Source of the DNA: Cellvibrionales bacterium
GTDB lineage: Bacteria; Pseudomonadota; Gammaproteobacteria; Pseudomonadales; UBA7434
Length of the DNA: 8,158 bases
Assembly: GCA_003492055.1 (NCBI GenBank)
Contig: DMZE01000285.1
Coordinates: 1-8,158, forward strand
Direction of reading: 5' to 3'
Part shown: positions 1 to 7,055 of the stretch, one piece after another
Numbering within the stretch: position 1 is the first letter of the stretch
How the letters are laid out: each line of letters starts with the position of its first letter
Translations under genes and position numbers: made by a program
Notes under the pieces: generated by a model
Database searches by the model: none
What the model was told of the DNA's origin: nothing
The model's input: only the letters and a program-made list of their open reading frames with translations

Positions 1-1463
1 CCCCCCTACTCGGTAAAAACCGTCATGACTTGCGCGCATCACTGTCTGACATTATAGGTTTATCCGAACTGATTATTGCCTCACCGTTAGACCAAGAGCA
101 GCGCAAACACATTCTTGATATACAGCAATCAGGAAGAAAAGGGCTAGAAAAAATAAATCATATTTTTTCTTATAAAAATGAAAACGCTGCGCCATTACAG
201 AATCAAGAACCTTTCACGCTGAGTATACTCATCAGCGAATGCGCTCAATATTATGGCTACAGAGCTAACGAACTCAATAAAGAAGTCATTGTTGATATTG
301 CAGAGCGCACGCCAGAGTACTGGAAAGGAAATCATGAGCAAATTCGTCAACTCTTTATGCACATGCTCGAATTCTATTTAGCCGAGACTAACTTTAATGA
401 AGTTAGAATCAACGTATCTGAATTCAGTAAAAAGTCATTTACTATTGTATTTTCAATTACTGTAGATGATAGTCCATCAGCCATTACCAAAAAAATTAAC
501 TCGAAATTGACAACCGCAAAATTAATTGCAGAAAAATTAGGTGGCACACTATCGATTGTAGAAGCCAACAAAACACTACTAATAACGACTACAATATTAG
601 CCGCACCCACCGAAAACCAATCTCGCCATCATCTTGATTTAGAAATGCTAAAAAACCGACGCATTATTATTATTGATGATAGTGAAACCTCATGTAATGT
701 GATTGAATCTTACCTTCAACGGTGGGATGTATTGACCTTTAAAGCGCATAACTTTATTGATGCCCTGGCAATTATCCACCATCAAAACAATATTGGCCAA
801 GCGATAGATCTTGCACTCATTGATTATGTTATGCCTAATATCAATGGCATAGAGGTGTCACAACGCCTGCGTGCAGATACTGAAGTCCCTGACAGTTTGT
901 CTATTATCATCATGTCTAATACCGCCTCAGGCATTAGTCCCATCGACACTAAAAACTCTGGCATCAAGCAAGTGTTAGACAAACCCGTACTGGCTCACAC
1001 ATTGAGACTGGTACTGCTTGAAGAGTTTTATTTTTTGAAATCTTTGCAAGCATTTAAGCCCACTGAAGATCATTCTAAAAAAATTAATAAAAAATTATTA
1101 TTTGTTGAAGACAATCCCGTCAGTGCAAAAATAATTTCTAGCATGCTTGATCGCCTTCAGATTAATTATGACCATGCATCGACCAGTCAAGAAGCGCTTA
1201 AAAAAGCGACGACAAATGATTATGATATTATCCTAATGGACTGTGAACTACCTGACGAATCAGGGTTTTCAGCGACAAGAAAGATAAGAGCCTTTGAGCA
1301 ATCGCGAACGCCAAAGCGAACACCTATCACTATTGTTGCGCTTACGGCGCATGATGACGAAAAAAATAAGCAAGAAAGTGTTGATGCAGGTATGGATGAC
1401 TATCTTTCTAAGCCGATTAGCTTAATTCAACTTCAGTCATTAATGAATAAAATCGGCGATTAG
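1..1463 (+). CDS. Hybrid sensor histidine kinase/response regulator with degenerate ATPase domain and two receiver domains (5' partial)
   Basis: The gene is cut by the left edge. The first complete codon is at 3 and the frame is open from the edge, so the TTG at 30 is not the start. The codons just before it give R-H-D-L-R, the H-box of a DHp (HisKA-like) domain, with the phospho-acceptor His at 24-26. Residue numbers below count the TTG codon as 1. The DHp domain continues to about 50 (LDIQQSG...INHIFSYKN). Residues 60-192 sit where the HATPase_c domain belongs, but the N, G1 and G2 box residues are missing. REC1 (about 210-333) has D216/D217, phospho-acceptor D265 (nt 822-824), S296/T298 and K318. 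REC2 (about 354-475) has E360/D361, D404 (nt 1239-1241), T439 and K461. Both receivers look functional. The input domain lies outside the window, so the signal is unknown. Family assignment is firm; loss of kinase activity is inference. Confidence 0.9.
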   Translation, partial: PLLGKNRHDLRASLSDIIGLSELIIASPLDQEQRKHILDIQQSGRKGLEKINHIFSYKNENAAPLQNQEPFTLSILISECAQYYGYRANELNKEVIVDIAERTPEYWKGNHEQIRQLFMHMLEFYLAETNFNEVRINVSEFSKKSFTIVFSITVDDSPSAITKKINSKLTTAKLIAEKLGGTLSIVEANKTLLITTTILAAPTENQSRHHLDLEMLKNRRIIIIDDSETSCNVIESYLQRWDVLTFKAHNFIDALAIIHHQNNIGQAIDLALIDYVMPNINGIEVSQRLRADTEVPDSLSIIIMSNTASGISPIDTKNSGIKQVLDKPVLAHTLRLVLLEEFYFLKSLQAFKPTEDHSKKINKKLLFVEDNPVSAKIISSMLDRLQINYDHASTSQEALKKATTNDYDIILMDCELPDESGFSATRKIRAFEQSRTPKRTPITIVALTAHDDEKNKQESVDAGMDDYLSKPISLIQLQSLMNKIGD

Positions 1464-1465
1464 CA

Positions 1466-1492
1466 ATTGAGGAGAATATATTCCCCCTTAAT
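1466..1492. terminator. Imperfect palindrome between convergent genes
   Basis: The short gap between the kinase stop (1463) and the glycosylase stop (1488-1490) holds a 10-bp perfect palindrome, GAATATATTC (1474-1483). GG/CC pairs extend it beyond one A-C mismatch, followed by a bulge and a few more A-T pairs. It could act as a small bidirectional transcription stop between the converging genes. Neither strand has a proper T-run after the stem, so the terminator call is weak. Confidence 0.25.
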
Positions 1493-2006
1493 AGCGAATA
1501 ATCTGCCACCGCTTAAGCTTCTCCTCAAAGCTCATTGCTGCATAAGCTGGGCTGGTTGAAGGTAATCTCGTCATTGGCAGGCTTCGCCCCTGACCGTCTA
1601 ACGCAGGAATTACATACCGCTTATATAACACTTCTGCCTTGGCGCCATTAAAATAGATATGCTGAATAGATTTATGATTTATAAAAAATGTCGAGAAATC
1701 ATTTTTTATGATCGATGATTCAACAATATCAGAATCCAAGCTGCTCTCCCGCGTACAGCTTTGCAAAACATCCCACAATGCAACATTTGCTTCTTTTAAA
1801 AATGCTAATTTTTTTTGATAAGAATTATCATCAGCGATTAAACTGTCGCCAACATCAAACAAGGTATAGAAAATTCGCCAAAATGAATTTCTTGGGTGTG
1901 CATAATATTGGTCTTCTTGCAGCGATCGTTTACCGGGCATACTCCCTAAAATCAAAATAGTTGCACCCGGATTTATAACCGGCTGAAAACCATTAATGGT
2001 TTGCAT
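1488..2006 (-). CDS. DNA-deoxyinosine glycosylase family protein (uracil-DNA glycosylase superfamily)
   Basis: The 172-residue product is a full-length single-domain member of the uracil-DNA glycosylase superfamily, closest by motif to the hypoxanthine/deoxyinosine glycosylase group. These enzymes remove deaminated bases (chiefly hypoxanthine from deaminated adenine) to start base excision repair. The first motif, GSMPGKRSL (21-29) followed by QYYAHPRNSFW (33-43), is typical; N40 sits where this group has its proposed catalytic Asn. NVALWDVL (74-81) and LPSTSPAYA (148-156) provide the other active-site loops. The usual form of the last motif as I recall it is LPSTSPANA, so Tyr replaces Asn here. 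The ATG at 2004-2006 lies inside the end of the upstream yihY-like gene, with a 14-bp overlap, so translation is probably coupled. It is the last gene of a three-gene minus-strand run. Substrate preference cannot be read from the sequence. Confidence 0.85.
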   Translation of the reverse strand: MQTINGFQPVINPGATILILGSMPGKRSLQEDQYYAHPRNSFWRIFYTLFDVGDSLIADDNSYQKKLAFLKEANVALWDVLQSCTRESSLDSDIVESSIIKNDFSTFFINHKSIQHIYFNGAKAEVLYKRYVIPALDGQGRSLPMTRLPSTSPAYAAMSFEEKLKRWQIIRY

Positions 2007-3339
2007 CGATAATATCTTTTAATGTTTTTTTGCCAAACCGCTCATCAATTATATTTCGAAGGTCACTCAACAAATGCACAACGGCTTGCTCACCTTTAAT
2101 CTCACTATCTGCTTTATGCAAGCCAACCCTATTCACACCTTGCTCTCTTAATTGCCTGAGTACCTTACTGACTATTATTTTATCGACAGGTTGCGCAGGG
2201 TAAATTTTCGTCGATGACTCACCCGTTCGAACAATATAATTAAGTACCTCAAGAAAATCTAACATATCATCAACCAGATGAGGCGCAACGCCTAACTGTT
2301 TTGCTATGGCGTCAGCCTCCCATGCGGGTAGATTTTTCTGATAATGAAGTCCAATAAGATACAACAAACTCAACGCCAAACTTTCAGAGTCCTCACCATT
2401 AAGATAAACGTTATCTCGACGAATAAGAATATATTGTGGATTTTGATAATAAAAAGAGACGCTAGCGCCAACCAATAATACTAACCACCCCATATACATC
2501 CATACCATTAAAATAATGATTGATGCAAAGGCAGAATAAATAGCAATGCTACTGGCTGAATTAGCGACGAATGTTGAAATCCCCCAGCCCATTAATTTCC
2601 AAATAACAGCGGTGACTAAACCGCCAACGAAAGCGGGTAACAGCCTCACACGAGTGTTTGGCAAAAACATATAAATAAAAGCAAAACCCCAAGACATAAT
2701 TAAATAAGGAATTAATGTACTAATAAAACTCACGAAATCCGAGCCTGCTGGCAATGATTCAATATAGCTAACCACAACCCCTGTATTGGCTGAGGTAGTA
2801 ATGGCTGCCGATAAAAAAATCATTAATGGCGCAACAAAAATAACACTTAAATAATCGCGAAAACGTTGTGACATATTTCTATCACGTTTAATTTGCCAAG
2901 TGTAATTAAACGATTTTTCGATTTTATGCATCATCGATATAACGCTATAAATTAATAATGCAAAACCAACCGCACCGAGCACACCGACTTTTATATTATC
3001 GATAAAACCCATGACATTACTGACGATATCAAATCGTTTATCACCCAAAGAAATTAATCCTTCGAGCAGTGCTGGCTCCACCTCATTATGTAAGCCGAAT
3101 CCTTTTAAGACAGAAAAGCTCAGAGCTAGAAAAGGAACAATTGCAATGACTGTTGTATAAACTAAACTCATTGCTCTTAGGCTTAACTGACCATCGCGCA
3201 AATCGCGTATCACCGCATACAGAATTTGTAATGACTTTATCATCACGCGCTGCCATAAAACCGCTTTTACTAAGTCAGTATCCCAAAGCCATTCGTGAAT
3301 TTTTTGACTTTTACCTTTAATAAAATTCAACTCAATCAT
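1993..3339 (-). CDS. YihY/BrkB-family inner membrane protein, long form with C-terminal winged-helix-like domain
   Basis: This 448-residue protein of the YihY/virulence factor BrkB family was formerly misnamed ribonuclease BN; its function is not established. Six hydrophobic segments lie at about 57-80, 112-138, 167-190, 205-228, 235-257 and 268-297. Family signatures are SLVYTTVIAIVPFLALSF (58-75), the basic stretch after segment 2, and GGLVTAVIWKLMGWG near 239-253. E. coli YihY is about 290 residues. The extra C-terminal part (about 310-448) is soluble and contains a helix-turn-helix-like stretch (AIAKQLGVAPHLVDDMLDFL, 344-363). I chose the ATG at 3337-3339 because AAAAGG (3346-3351, minus strand) stands 6 nt before it. 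The in-frame TTG at 3367-3369 would add 10 residues but has no ribosome-binding site. The gene starts 33 nt after the DUF924 stop and overlaps the glycosylase gene, so the three are probably one operon. Confidence 0.9.
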   Translation of the reverse strand: MIELNFIKGKSQKIHEWLWDTDLVKAVLWQRVMIKSLQILYAVIRDLRDGQLSLRAMSLVYTTVIAIVPFLALSFSVLKGFGLHNEVEPALLEGLISLGDKRFDIVSNVMGFIDNIKVGVLGAVGFALLIYSVISMMHKIEKSFNYTWQIKRDRNMSQRFRDYLSVIFVAPLMIFLSAAITTSANTGVVVSYIESLPAGSDFVSFISTLIPYLIMSWGFAFIYMFLPNTRVRLLPAFVGGLVTAVIWKLMGWGISTFVANSASSIAIYSAFASIIILMVWMYMGWLVLLVGASVSFYYQNPQYILIRRDNVYLNGEDSESLALSLLYLIGLHYQKNLPAWEADAIAKQLGVAPHLVDDMLDFLEVLNYIVRTGESSTKIYPAQPVDKIIVSKVLRQLREQGVNRVGLHKADSEIKGEQAVVHLLSDLRNIIDERFGKKTLKDIIDANH

Positions 3340-3345
3340 GTTTAA

Positions 3346-3351
3346 CCTTTT
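3346..3351 (-). promoter_or_regulatory. Ribosome-binding site deciding the yihY-like start
   Basis: AAAAGG on the minus strand lies 6 nt upstream of the ATG at 3339. The competing TTG at 3369 is preceded only by A/T-rich codons of the DUF924 gene end, so this site favours the shorter protein. Confidence 0.6.
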
Positions 3352-3372
3352 AATTACTCTTATTAACAATTC

Positions 3373-3999
3373 TTATTTATTAATTACTTGCCCAAAGGTT
3401 GCGCCGCCTTCGATTAAATATTTCAGCTCTGCCGGTGTCGATTCACGACCCAGTAAATCATTGCGATGCGGAAACCGGCCGAAGTCATCAATTATTTTAT
3501 AGTGTAAAACCGCATATTCAACATAAGCATTAAACCTCTGCTGATATTTTCCCTCATGCTTCTTATCCACATTATGCGCCAAGCGCTCAAATAACTGTAC
3601 ACATTGTTTCTGGTCTGACATTAACTCAGAGTGCTCTAGAGGTAAATAATAAAAAACTCTCTCGCTACTTGTTAGCTGCAAGTCGAACCCGCGATCTATC
3701 CCTTGCAGGCAAATCGCTTTCGCCTTCTCATCATAAGCATAGGCCCTGTCAGTGCCCCTATATATATTGCGGGTAAACTGATCGAGCAACACCAGAAGCG
3801 CCAAGCTACCTTTCGCTGTCTCAGCCCAATTAGCTAAATCCTGCTGATAAGCGCTAGTCACTAAAGCCGAAAACTGACGCTTAATCTCCTGATCTACCCC
3901 ATGATCAGTACCAAACCAAAAATCATCCCGCGTCTCTATAACATCAATTTTCTCACTGCCGAACCAAAATCTAATGATCTTATCAATATCTTCATTCAT
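3373..3999 (-). CDS. DUF924 family protein
   Basis: This complete 208-residue member of the DUF924 family (TPR-like helical fold) has no settled biochemical role. Recognisable family blocks are FWFG near the start (11-14) and again at 27-30, LLDQFTRNIYRGTDRAYAYD (71-90), ERVFYYLPLEHSE (113-125), and GRFPHRNDLLGRESTPAEL close to the end (174-192). No signal peptide or membrane segment is present, so it should be cytoplasmic. The ATG (3997-3999) has a strong ribosome-binding site, GGGGAGG (4008-4014, minus strand), with 8 nt to the start codon. It is the first gene of the minus-strand run with the YihY-like and glycosylase genes. It is divergent from gshA across 183 bp, so its promoter should lie in that gap. 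Confidence 0.92.
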   Translation of the reverse strand: MNEDIDKIIRFWFGSEKIDVIETRDDFWFGTDHGVDQEIKRQFSALVTSAYQQDLANWAETAKGSLALLVLLDQFTRNIYRGTDRAYAYDEKAKAICLQGIDRGFDLQLTSSERVFYYLPLEHSELMSDQKQCVQLFERLAHNVDKKHEGKYQQRFNAYVEYAVLHYKIIDDFGRFPHRNDLLGRESTPAELKYLIEGGATFGQVINK

Positions 4000-4182
4000 G
4001 ACACTAGCCTCCCCTTTTTCTCATTTACTCTTTTTACCTGTATCTGTGACAACTCATAAAGTTCATCGTCAGTAATCGTCCGAAGATTTTCATCGGTTTT
4101 CTCATTGCATCTGCTAATATGCATGCTAGTACTACTTAATACCGATATCGAAAATATTTAGCCCTAATAGAGATCTAATTCA
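4000..4182. promoter_or_regulatory. Divergent intergenic region between the DUF924 gene and gshA
   Basis: These 183 bp must hold promoters for both directions. For gshA the best candidate is an extended -10, TGCTAATAT (4112-4120), with no convincing -35 at normal distance; its transcripts would carry a leader of about 55 nt. A palindrome CGATATCG lies at 4143-4150 between this promoter and the gene and could be an operator. Only a weak AGAG-like element precedes the gshA GTG. On the minus strand I found no convincing -35/-10 pair for the DUF924 operon. Confidence 0.4.
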
Positions 4183-5793
4183 GTGTCAGATACCCTCAAT
4201 CCAAATGCCCGTTTTGATAATGCTTTCGACGCCAATCTCGCGCTGATTTCACAAGATGACACTCGCCCACTTTTACGTCGCATTCAGCGCGGCATTGAGA
4301 AAGAAGGCCTGCGCACCAATCAACAAGGACATCTATCACTGACGCCTCATCCATCTGCCTTAGGGTCAGCGTTAACCAACACCTGGCTAACCACTGATTT
4401 TAGTGAATCGCTTTTAGAGTTTATTACCCCAGTGTTTGAATCAGTCGACGAAACACTCGACTATTTAAATGATATCCATGCGCTTGCTTATCAGCAACTT
4501 GGTGATGAAATTATTTGGGGGGCTAGCATGCCGTGCCTACTTCCGGCCGACAATGACATTCCCCTTGCCCAATATGGCAGCTCCAATATCGCTACTATGA
4601 AAACCGTTTATCGCAATGGTCTCGGCCTACGTTACGGAAGAGCGATGCAAACTGTTGCGGGCATCCATTATAATTTTTCTTTACCTGAAGCTTTTTGGCA
4701 ACGTACGTTCCAACAAGCTAAATGCCAAGGCACAACACAGCATAGTCACCTTCAACACTATATTGATGAACGATATTTTGATTTAATTCGGAATTTTCGT
4801 CGTAATTATTGGCTTCTTATTTATTTATTCGGTGCCGCCCCCTGCGTGGATAAATCATTTGTTCAAGATCGAGAAAACACTTTAGACTCACTCAATGAGC
4901 ATGATCTTTACCAGCCAATGGCTACTTCATTACGCATGGGTGATTTAGGTTACCAAAGCTCGGCACAGCAGTCGTTATTTGTTTGCTACAACACGCTCGA
5001 TAATTATATTGACACGCTGAGCTGCGCTCTACAGACACCCTATGCTAACTATGAAGATATTGGTGTTAAAAACGAAACCGGCTACCAGCAGCTCTCATCA
5101 TCTTTACTGCAAATCGAAAATGAATTCTATTCTGCCATACGACCTAAACGCGTTGCGCAAAGTGGTGAAACACCATTAAAAGCGTTAAAAGAACGTGGCA
5201 TAGAATATATTGAAGTGCGCTGCTTAGATATTAACCCCTTTCTTGCCACAGGTATTGATGCTGAAACAATTGAATTTTTAGATGCGTTTTTATTGTATTG
5301 TTTGCTTGATGATAGTCCGCAGTGTGACCAAGAAGAGTTTCACTTAATCAGTCAAAATCAAGCACGTATTGTTCATCATGGTCGTGACCCTAATGTGCAT
5401 GTTTTTTGCGGTAAAAATGAAGTTCCCATGCGTGATTGTGCCAACAACATCCTTAATAGTATTGAGAAAATTAGTGCGCAGCTTGATGCAGCTCACCAAA
5501 CAAATCGCTATTCACAGAGTATTGCCGTTCAACGAGAAAAAGTGGCAGACGCATCTTTAACACCTGCAGCTAAAGTTCTGGCTTCTATGAAAGAAAACAA
5601 TGAATCACATATCGACTTTAGCTTACGCATGTCGCAGAGTCATGCTGTGCAACATAAATCGCATGATGTTGAAGCACAACAGCAACAAAATTTATTGACG
5701 ATTGCAGAGCAATCAGTGACTAGCCAAAAAGAGATAGAACAGCAAGACAGTATTCACTTTGATGAGTTTCTTGCTCATTATTTTGAGCAGTAG
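4183..5793 (+). CDS. gshA: Glutamate-cysteine ligase (gamma-glutamylcysteine synthetase), class I
   Basis: It catalyses the ATP-dependent joining of L-glutamate and L-cysteine, the first and rate-limiting step of glutathione synthesis, in the cytoplasm. The 536 residues match the proteobacterial class I enzyme along their whole length (E. coli GshA is 518). Landmarks are RGIEKEGLR (36-44), GSALTNTWLTTDFSESLLEF (61-80), the SMPC block (115-118), LAQYGSSN (128-135), GIHYNFSLP (160-168), RNFRRNYWLL...GAAPC (203-221), LRMGDLGYQS (250-259) and YIEVRCLDINPF (342-353). The extra length is mainly an N-terminal leader of about 15 residues before the conserved core. The start is a GTG with only a weak ribosome-binding site, which may mean low translation. 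No glutathione synthetase gene is adjacent. An intrinsic terminator follows 29 bp after the stop, so the gene is probably transcribed alone. Confidence 0.97.
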   Translation: MSDTLNPNARFDNAFDANLALISQDDTRPLLRRIQRGIEKEGLRTNQQGHLSLTPHPSALGSALTNTWLTTDFSESLLEFITPVFESVDETLDYLNDIHALAYQQLGDEIIWGASMPCLLPADNDIPLAQYGSSNIATMKTVYRNGLGLRYGRAMQTVAGIHYNFSLPEAFWQRTFQQAKCQGTTQHSHLQHYIDERYFDLIRNFRRNYWLLIYLFGAAPCVDKSFVQDRENTLDSLNEHDLYQPMATSLRMGDLGYQSSAQQSLFVCYNTLDNYIDTLSCALQTPYANYEDIGVKNETGYQQLSSSLLQIENEFYSAIRPKRVAQSGETPLKALKERGIEYIEVRCLDINPFLATGIDAETIEFLDAFLLYCLLDDSPQCDQEEFHLISQNQARIVHHGRDPNVHVFCGKNEVPMRDCANNILNSIEKISAQLDAAHQTNRYSQSIAVQREKVADASLTPAAKVLASMKENNESHIDFSLRMSQSHAVQHKSHDVEAQQQQNLLTIAEQSVTSQKEIEQQDSIHFDEFLAHYFEQ

Positions 5794-5822
5794 TTTTTGA
5801 CGGCGAAGGTTTTTTAATTGTC

Positions 5823-5862
5823 TAGACTGCGAATTATTAAATTCGCAGTCTATTTTATTTTA
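5823..5862 (+). terminator. Rho-independent terminator of gshA
   Basis: A perfect 12-bp stem, TAGACTGCGAAT (5823-5834) with ATTCGCAGTCTA (5841-5852), is closed by one further T-A pair over the loop ATTA and followed by TTTTATTTTA. It ends just before the stop codon of the convergent FliL-like gene (5867). On the minus strand the stem is followed by an A-rich stretch rather than T, so it is a good terminator for gshA only, although the same hairpin could protect the 3' end of the opposing message. Confidence 0.88.
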
Positions 5863-5866
5863 CTCA

Positions 5867-6295
5867 CTAGCGATAAACGACAAAACTGGTAAATAGAATA
5901 TCCTCCAGCAGGCTATCCTTTTGCTCTTTAAGCAGAATAGACTTTACGGCTTCAAAAGTTTCTTTACGCAAGGCTTCTTTCCCGTCAGCGGTATCCAGCG
6001 TCTCATTTGTTTGAGTCGCAAACAAATTTAAGATCGCATCTTTTATATAAGGCATATGATGCTTCACCTGCTGCTCTCCCTCAACACCACTCACCCTTAG
6101 CGACACGTCCACGCTCATGTACCGCAATCGGCCAGGGCCGCCATAGTTGGTTACCAAGGCTGGCTCAATAGCCACATAGATTGACTTCGTTAACATCGAA
6201 CTGTCATCATCGGCCAACACTCCCAATGGACTGACTAGCACAACCAATAGTACAACGAAAACCCACTGCTTATACTGACTTAAACCTCTACTCAC
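5867..6295 (-). CDS. Exported FliL-family protein (flagellar basal body FliL-like)
   Basis: The 142-residue product resembles the FliL family in its second half: IYVAIEPALVTNY (39-51), RYMSVDVSLRV (58-68), then a helix-rich stretch and the terminal LEDILFTSFVVYR, like the usual FliL ending with a phenylalanine-rich strand. Classical FliL is an inner-membrane protein that supports stator function at the flagellar motor. Here the N-terminus (K9, hydrophobic 11-22, then SPLGVLA before DDD) looks like a cleavable signal peptide with cut after A28, suggesting a periplasmic protein. No flagellar gene is nearby, so a motor role is uncertain. The GTG start (6293-6295) is supported by AGGAG at 6306-6310 (minus strand), 10 nt upstream, and by an in-frame stop further upstream. 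The gene is divergent from dsbB and convergent with gshA. Confidence 0.75.
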   Translation of the reverse strand: MSRGLSQYKQWVFVVLLVVLVSPLGVLADDDSSMLTKSIYVAIEPALVTNYGGPGRLRYMSVDVSLRVSGVEGEQQVKHHMPYIKDAILNLFATQTNETLDTADGKEALRKETFEAVKSILLKEQKDSLLEDILFTSFVVYR

Positions 6296-6305
6296 TATTG
6301 AATTA

Positions 6306-6310
6306 CTCCT
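6306..6310 (-). promoter_or_regulatory. Ribosome-binding site supporting a GTG start
   Basis: AGGAG on the minus strand lies 10 nt before the GTG at 6295. A TAA in the same frame a little further upstream excludes a longer protein, so this site fixes the start of the FliL-like gene. Confidence 0.65.
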
Positions 6311-6339
6311 GTTACCCCATTAGTCATACTTTTTTGTCT

Positions 6340-6391
6340 TTTATACAATATACTTAAACCTTGTTGTCATAAAACAGTTCATATAAATACT
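6340..6391. promoter_or_regulatory. Candidate overlapping divergent promoters for the FliL-like gene and dsbB
   Basis: For dsbB, TTGTCA (6364-6369) and AATACT (6386-6391) are separated by 16 bp. For the opposite strand, ATGACA (6365-6370) and TATAAA (6340-6345) are separated by 19 bp. The two -35 elements would share the same bases, so the promoters would compete. The match to consensus is moderate and the region is A/T-rich, where chance matches are common. Confidence 0.3.
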
Positions 6392-6461
6392 AACGTCTAT
6401 TTTAATAATAGTTGATGTCATACGTGAATCAGCCTGAAGACTGATCACTTAGGAGAAAACA

Positions 6462-6974
6462 ATGTTAAATTTTAAATTACCCTTAACCCCGCAACATTTT
6501 CGTCTGGGTATTTTTATTGGCGTTATCTGTCTCTTAGGGTTTGGCTACTATCTCGAATACATCGAGGGCTTAGAGCCCTGCCCATTATGTATTACTCAAC
6601 GCTTCTTCTTATTCATTTCAGGGTGCCTTGGATTGCTGGCCCTACTGCATAACCCTGCCAGAGTCGGTACAAAAATCTATACCACTATAGGTTCGTTAAT
6701 GGCTATAGCCGGCGCCGGCTTCGCTTCAAGACAGCTTTATTTACAAAGCTTGCCTGCCGATCAAGCACCCGCCTGCGGACCCAGTATTGATTTTATTTTT
6801 CAAACCTTTCCTTTAGCCGATGCTCTTAGCATATTACTTCGCGGTGACGGTAACTGTGCAGAAGTCGCTTGGCGATTTCTTGGTCTCAGCATTCCAGGAT
6901 GGACGGTTATTACATTTATCTGCCTTGCTGTCGCTTGGTTGCTTCAGCTGCGCAACGTTCACACCCATAACTGA
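6462..6974 (+). CDS. dsbB: Disulfide bond formation protein DsbB
   Basis: This inner-membrane enzyme reoxidises periplasmic DsbA and passes the electrons to quinone. The 170 residues give four membrane segments (about 14-33, 45-63, 72-92 and 144-164). The first periplasmic loop carries the redox pair C40-P-L-C43, followed by R47, equivalent to the quinone-interacting Arg48 of E. coli. The second loop carries C105 (ACGPS) and C132 (GNCAE), so all four catalytic cysteines are present. Length is normal for the family. The ATG is preceded by AGGAG (6451-6455) at 6 nt. The next gene on the same strand is rsd, as for dsbH and algQ in Pseudomonas, but 460 bp separate them here. No clear intrinsic terminator follows, so read-through into the rsd leader is possible. 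No dsbA is in the window. Confidence 0.95.
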   Translation: MLNFKLPLTPQHFRLGIFIGVICLLGFGYYLEYIEGLEPCPLCITQRFFLFISGCLGLLALLHNPARVGTKIYTTIGSLMAIAGAGFASRQLYLQSLPADQAPACGPSIDFIFQTFPLADALSILLRGDGNCAEVAWRFLGLSIPGWTVITFICLAVAWLLQLRNVHTHN

Positions 6975-7005
6975 TCAAAAATCACCCTAAAGTCTGCAAA
7001 TTAGT

Positions 7006-7055
7006 TAGCGCTCACTATCAATCACCCCATTTAGCGGAATTTATATAGCGCTCAC
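7006..7055. repeat. Pair of 10-bp direct repeats containing AGCGCT palindromes
   Basis: TAGCGCTCAC occurs at 7006-7015 and again at 7046-7055, exactly 40 bp apart (close to four helical turns). Each copy includes the self-complementary AGCGCT. A partial third copy, TTAGCG, lies at 7031-7036. The spacing would place bound proteins on one face of the DNA. Confidence 0.6.

Noticed and set aside
374..610. Minus-strand frame of 78 codons
   Set aside because: It lies wholly inside the kinase gene in antisense, and its hydrophobic stretch is a shadow of that coding sequence; no ribosome-binding site or family match.
1715..1960. Plus-strand frame of 81 codons
   Set aside because: It is antisense to the DNA glycosylase gene, whose motifs are clear, and has no recognisable domain.
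4115..4160. Mobile element remnant suggested by clustered restriction-like palindromes (ATGCAT, AGTACT, CGATATCG)
   Set aside because: They are short and unrelated to each other, with no terminal inverted repeats or coding remnant; a promoter region explains them well enough.
5369..5560. Plus-strand frame of 63 codons
   Set aside because: It is an out-of-frame reading inside gshA, Met/Val-rich by chance, without a start signal.
5823..5852. Bidirectional terminator also serving the FliL-like gene
   Set aside because: On the minus strand the stem is followed by GACAATTAAAAAACC, with no T-run, so intrinsic termination in that direction is not supported.
7006..7055. Attachment site or insertion-sequence ends
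   Set aside because: The repeats are only 10 bp, the interval is 30 bp, and there is no transposase or integrase nearby.
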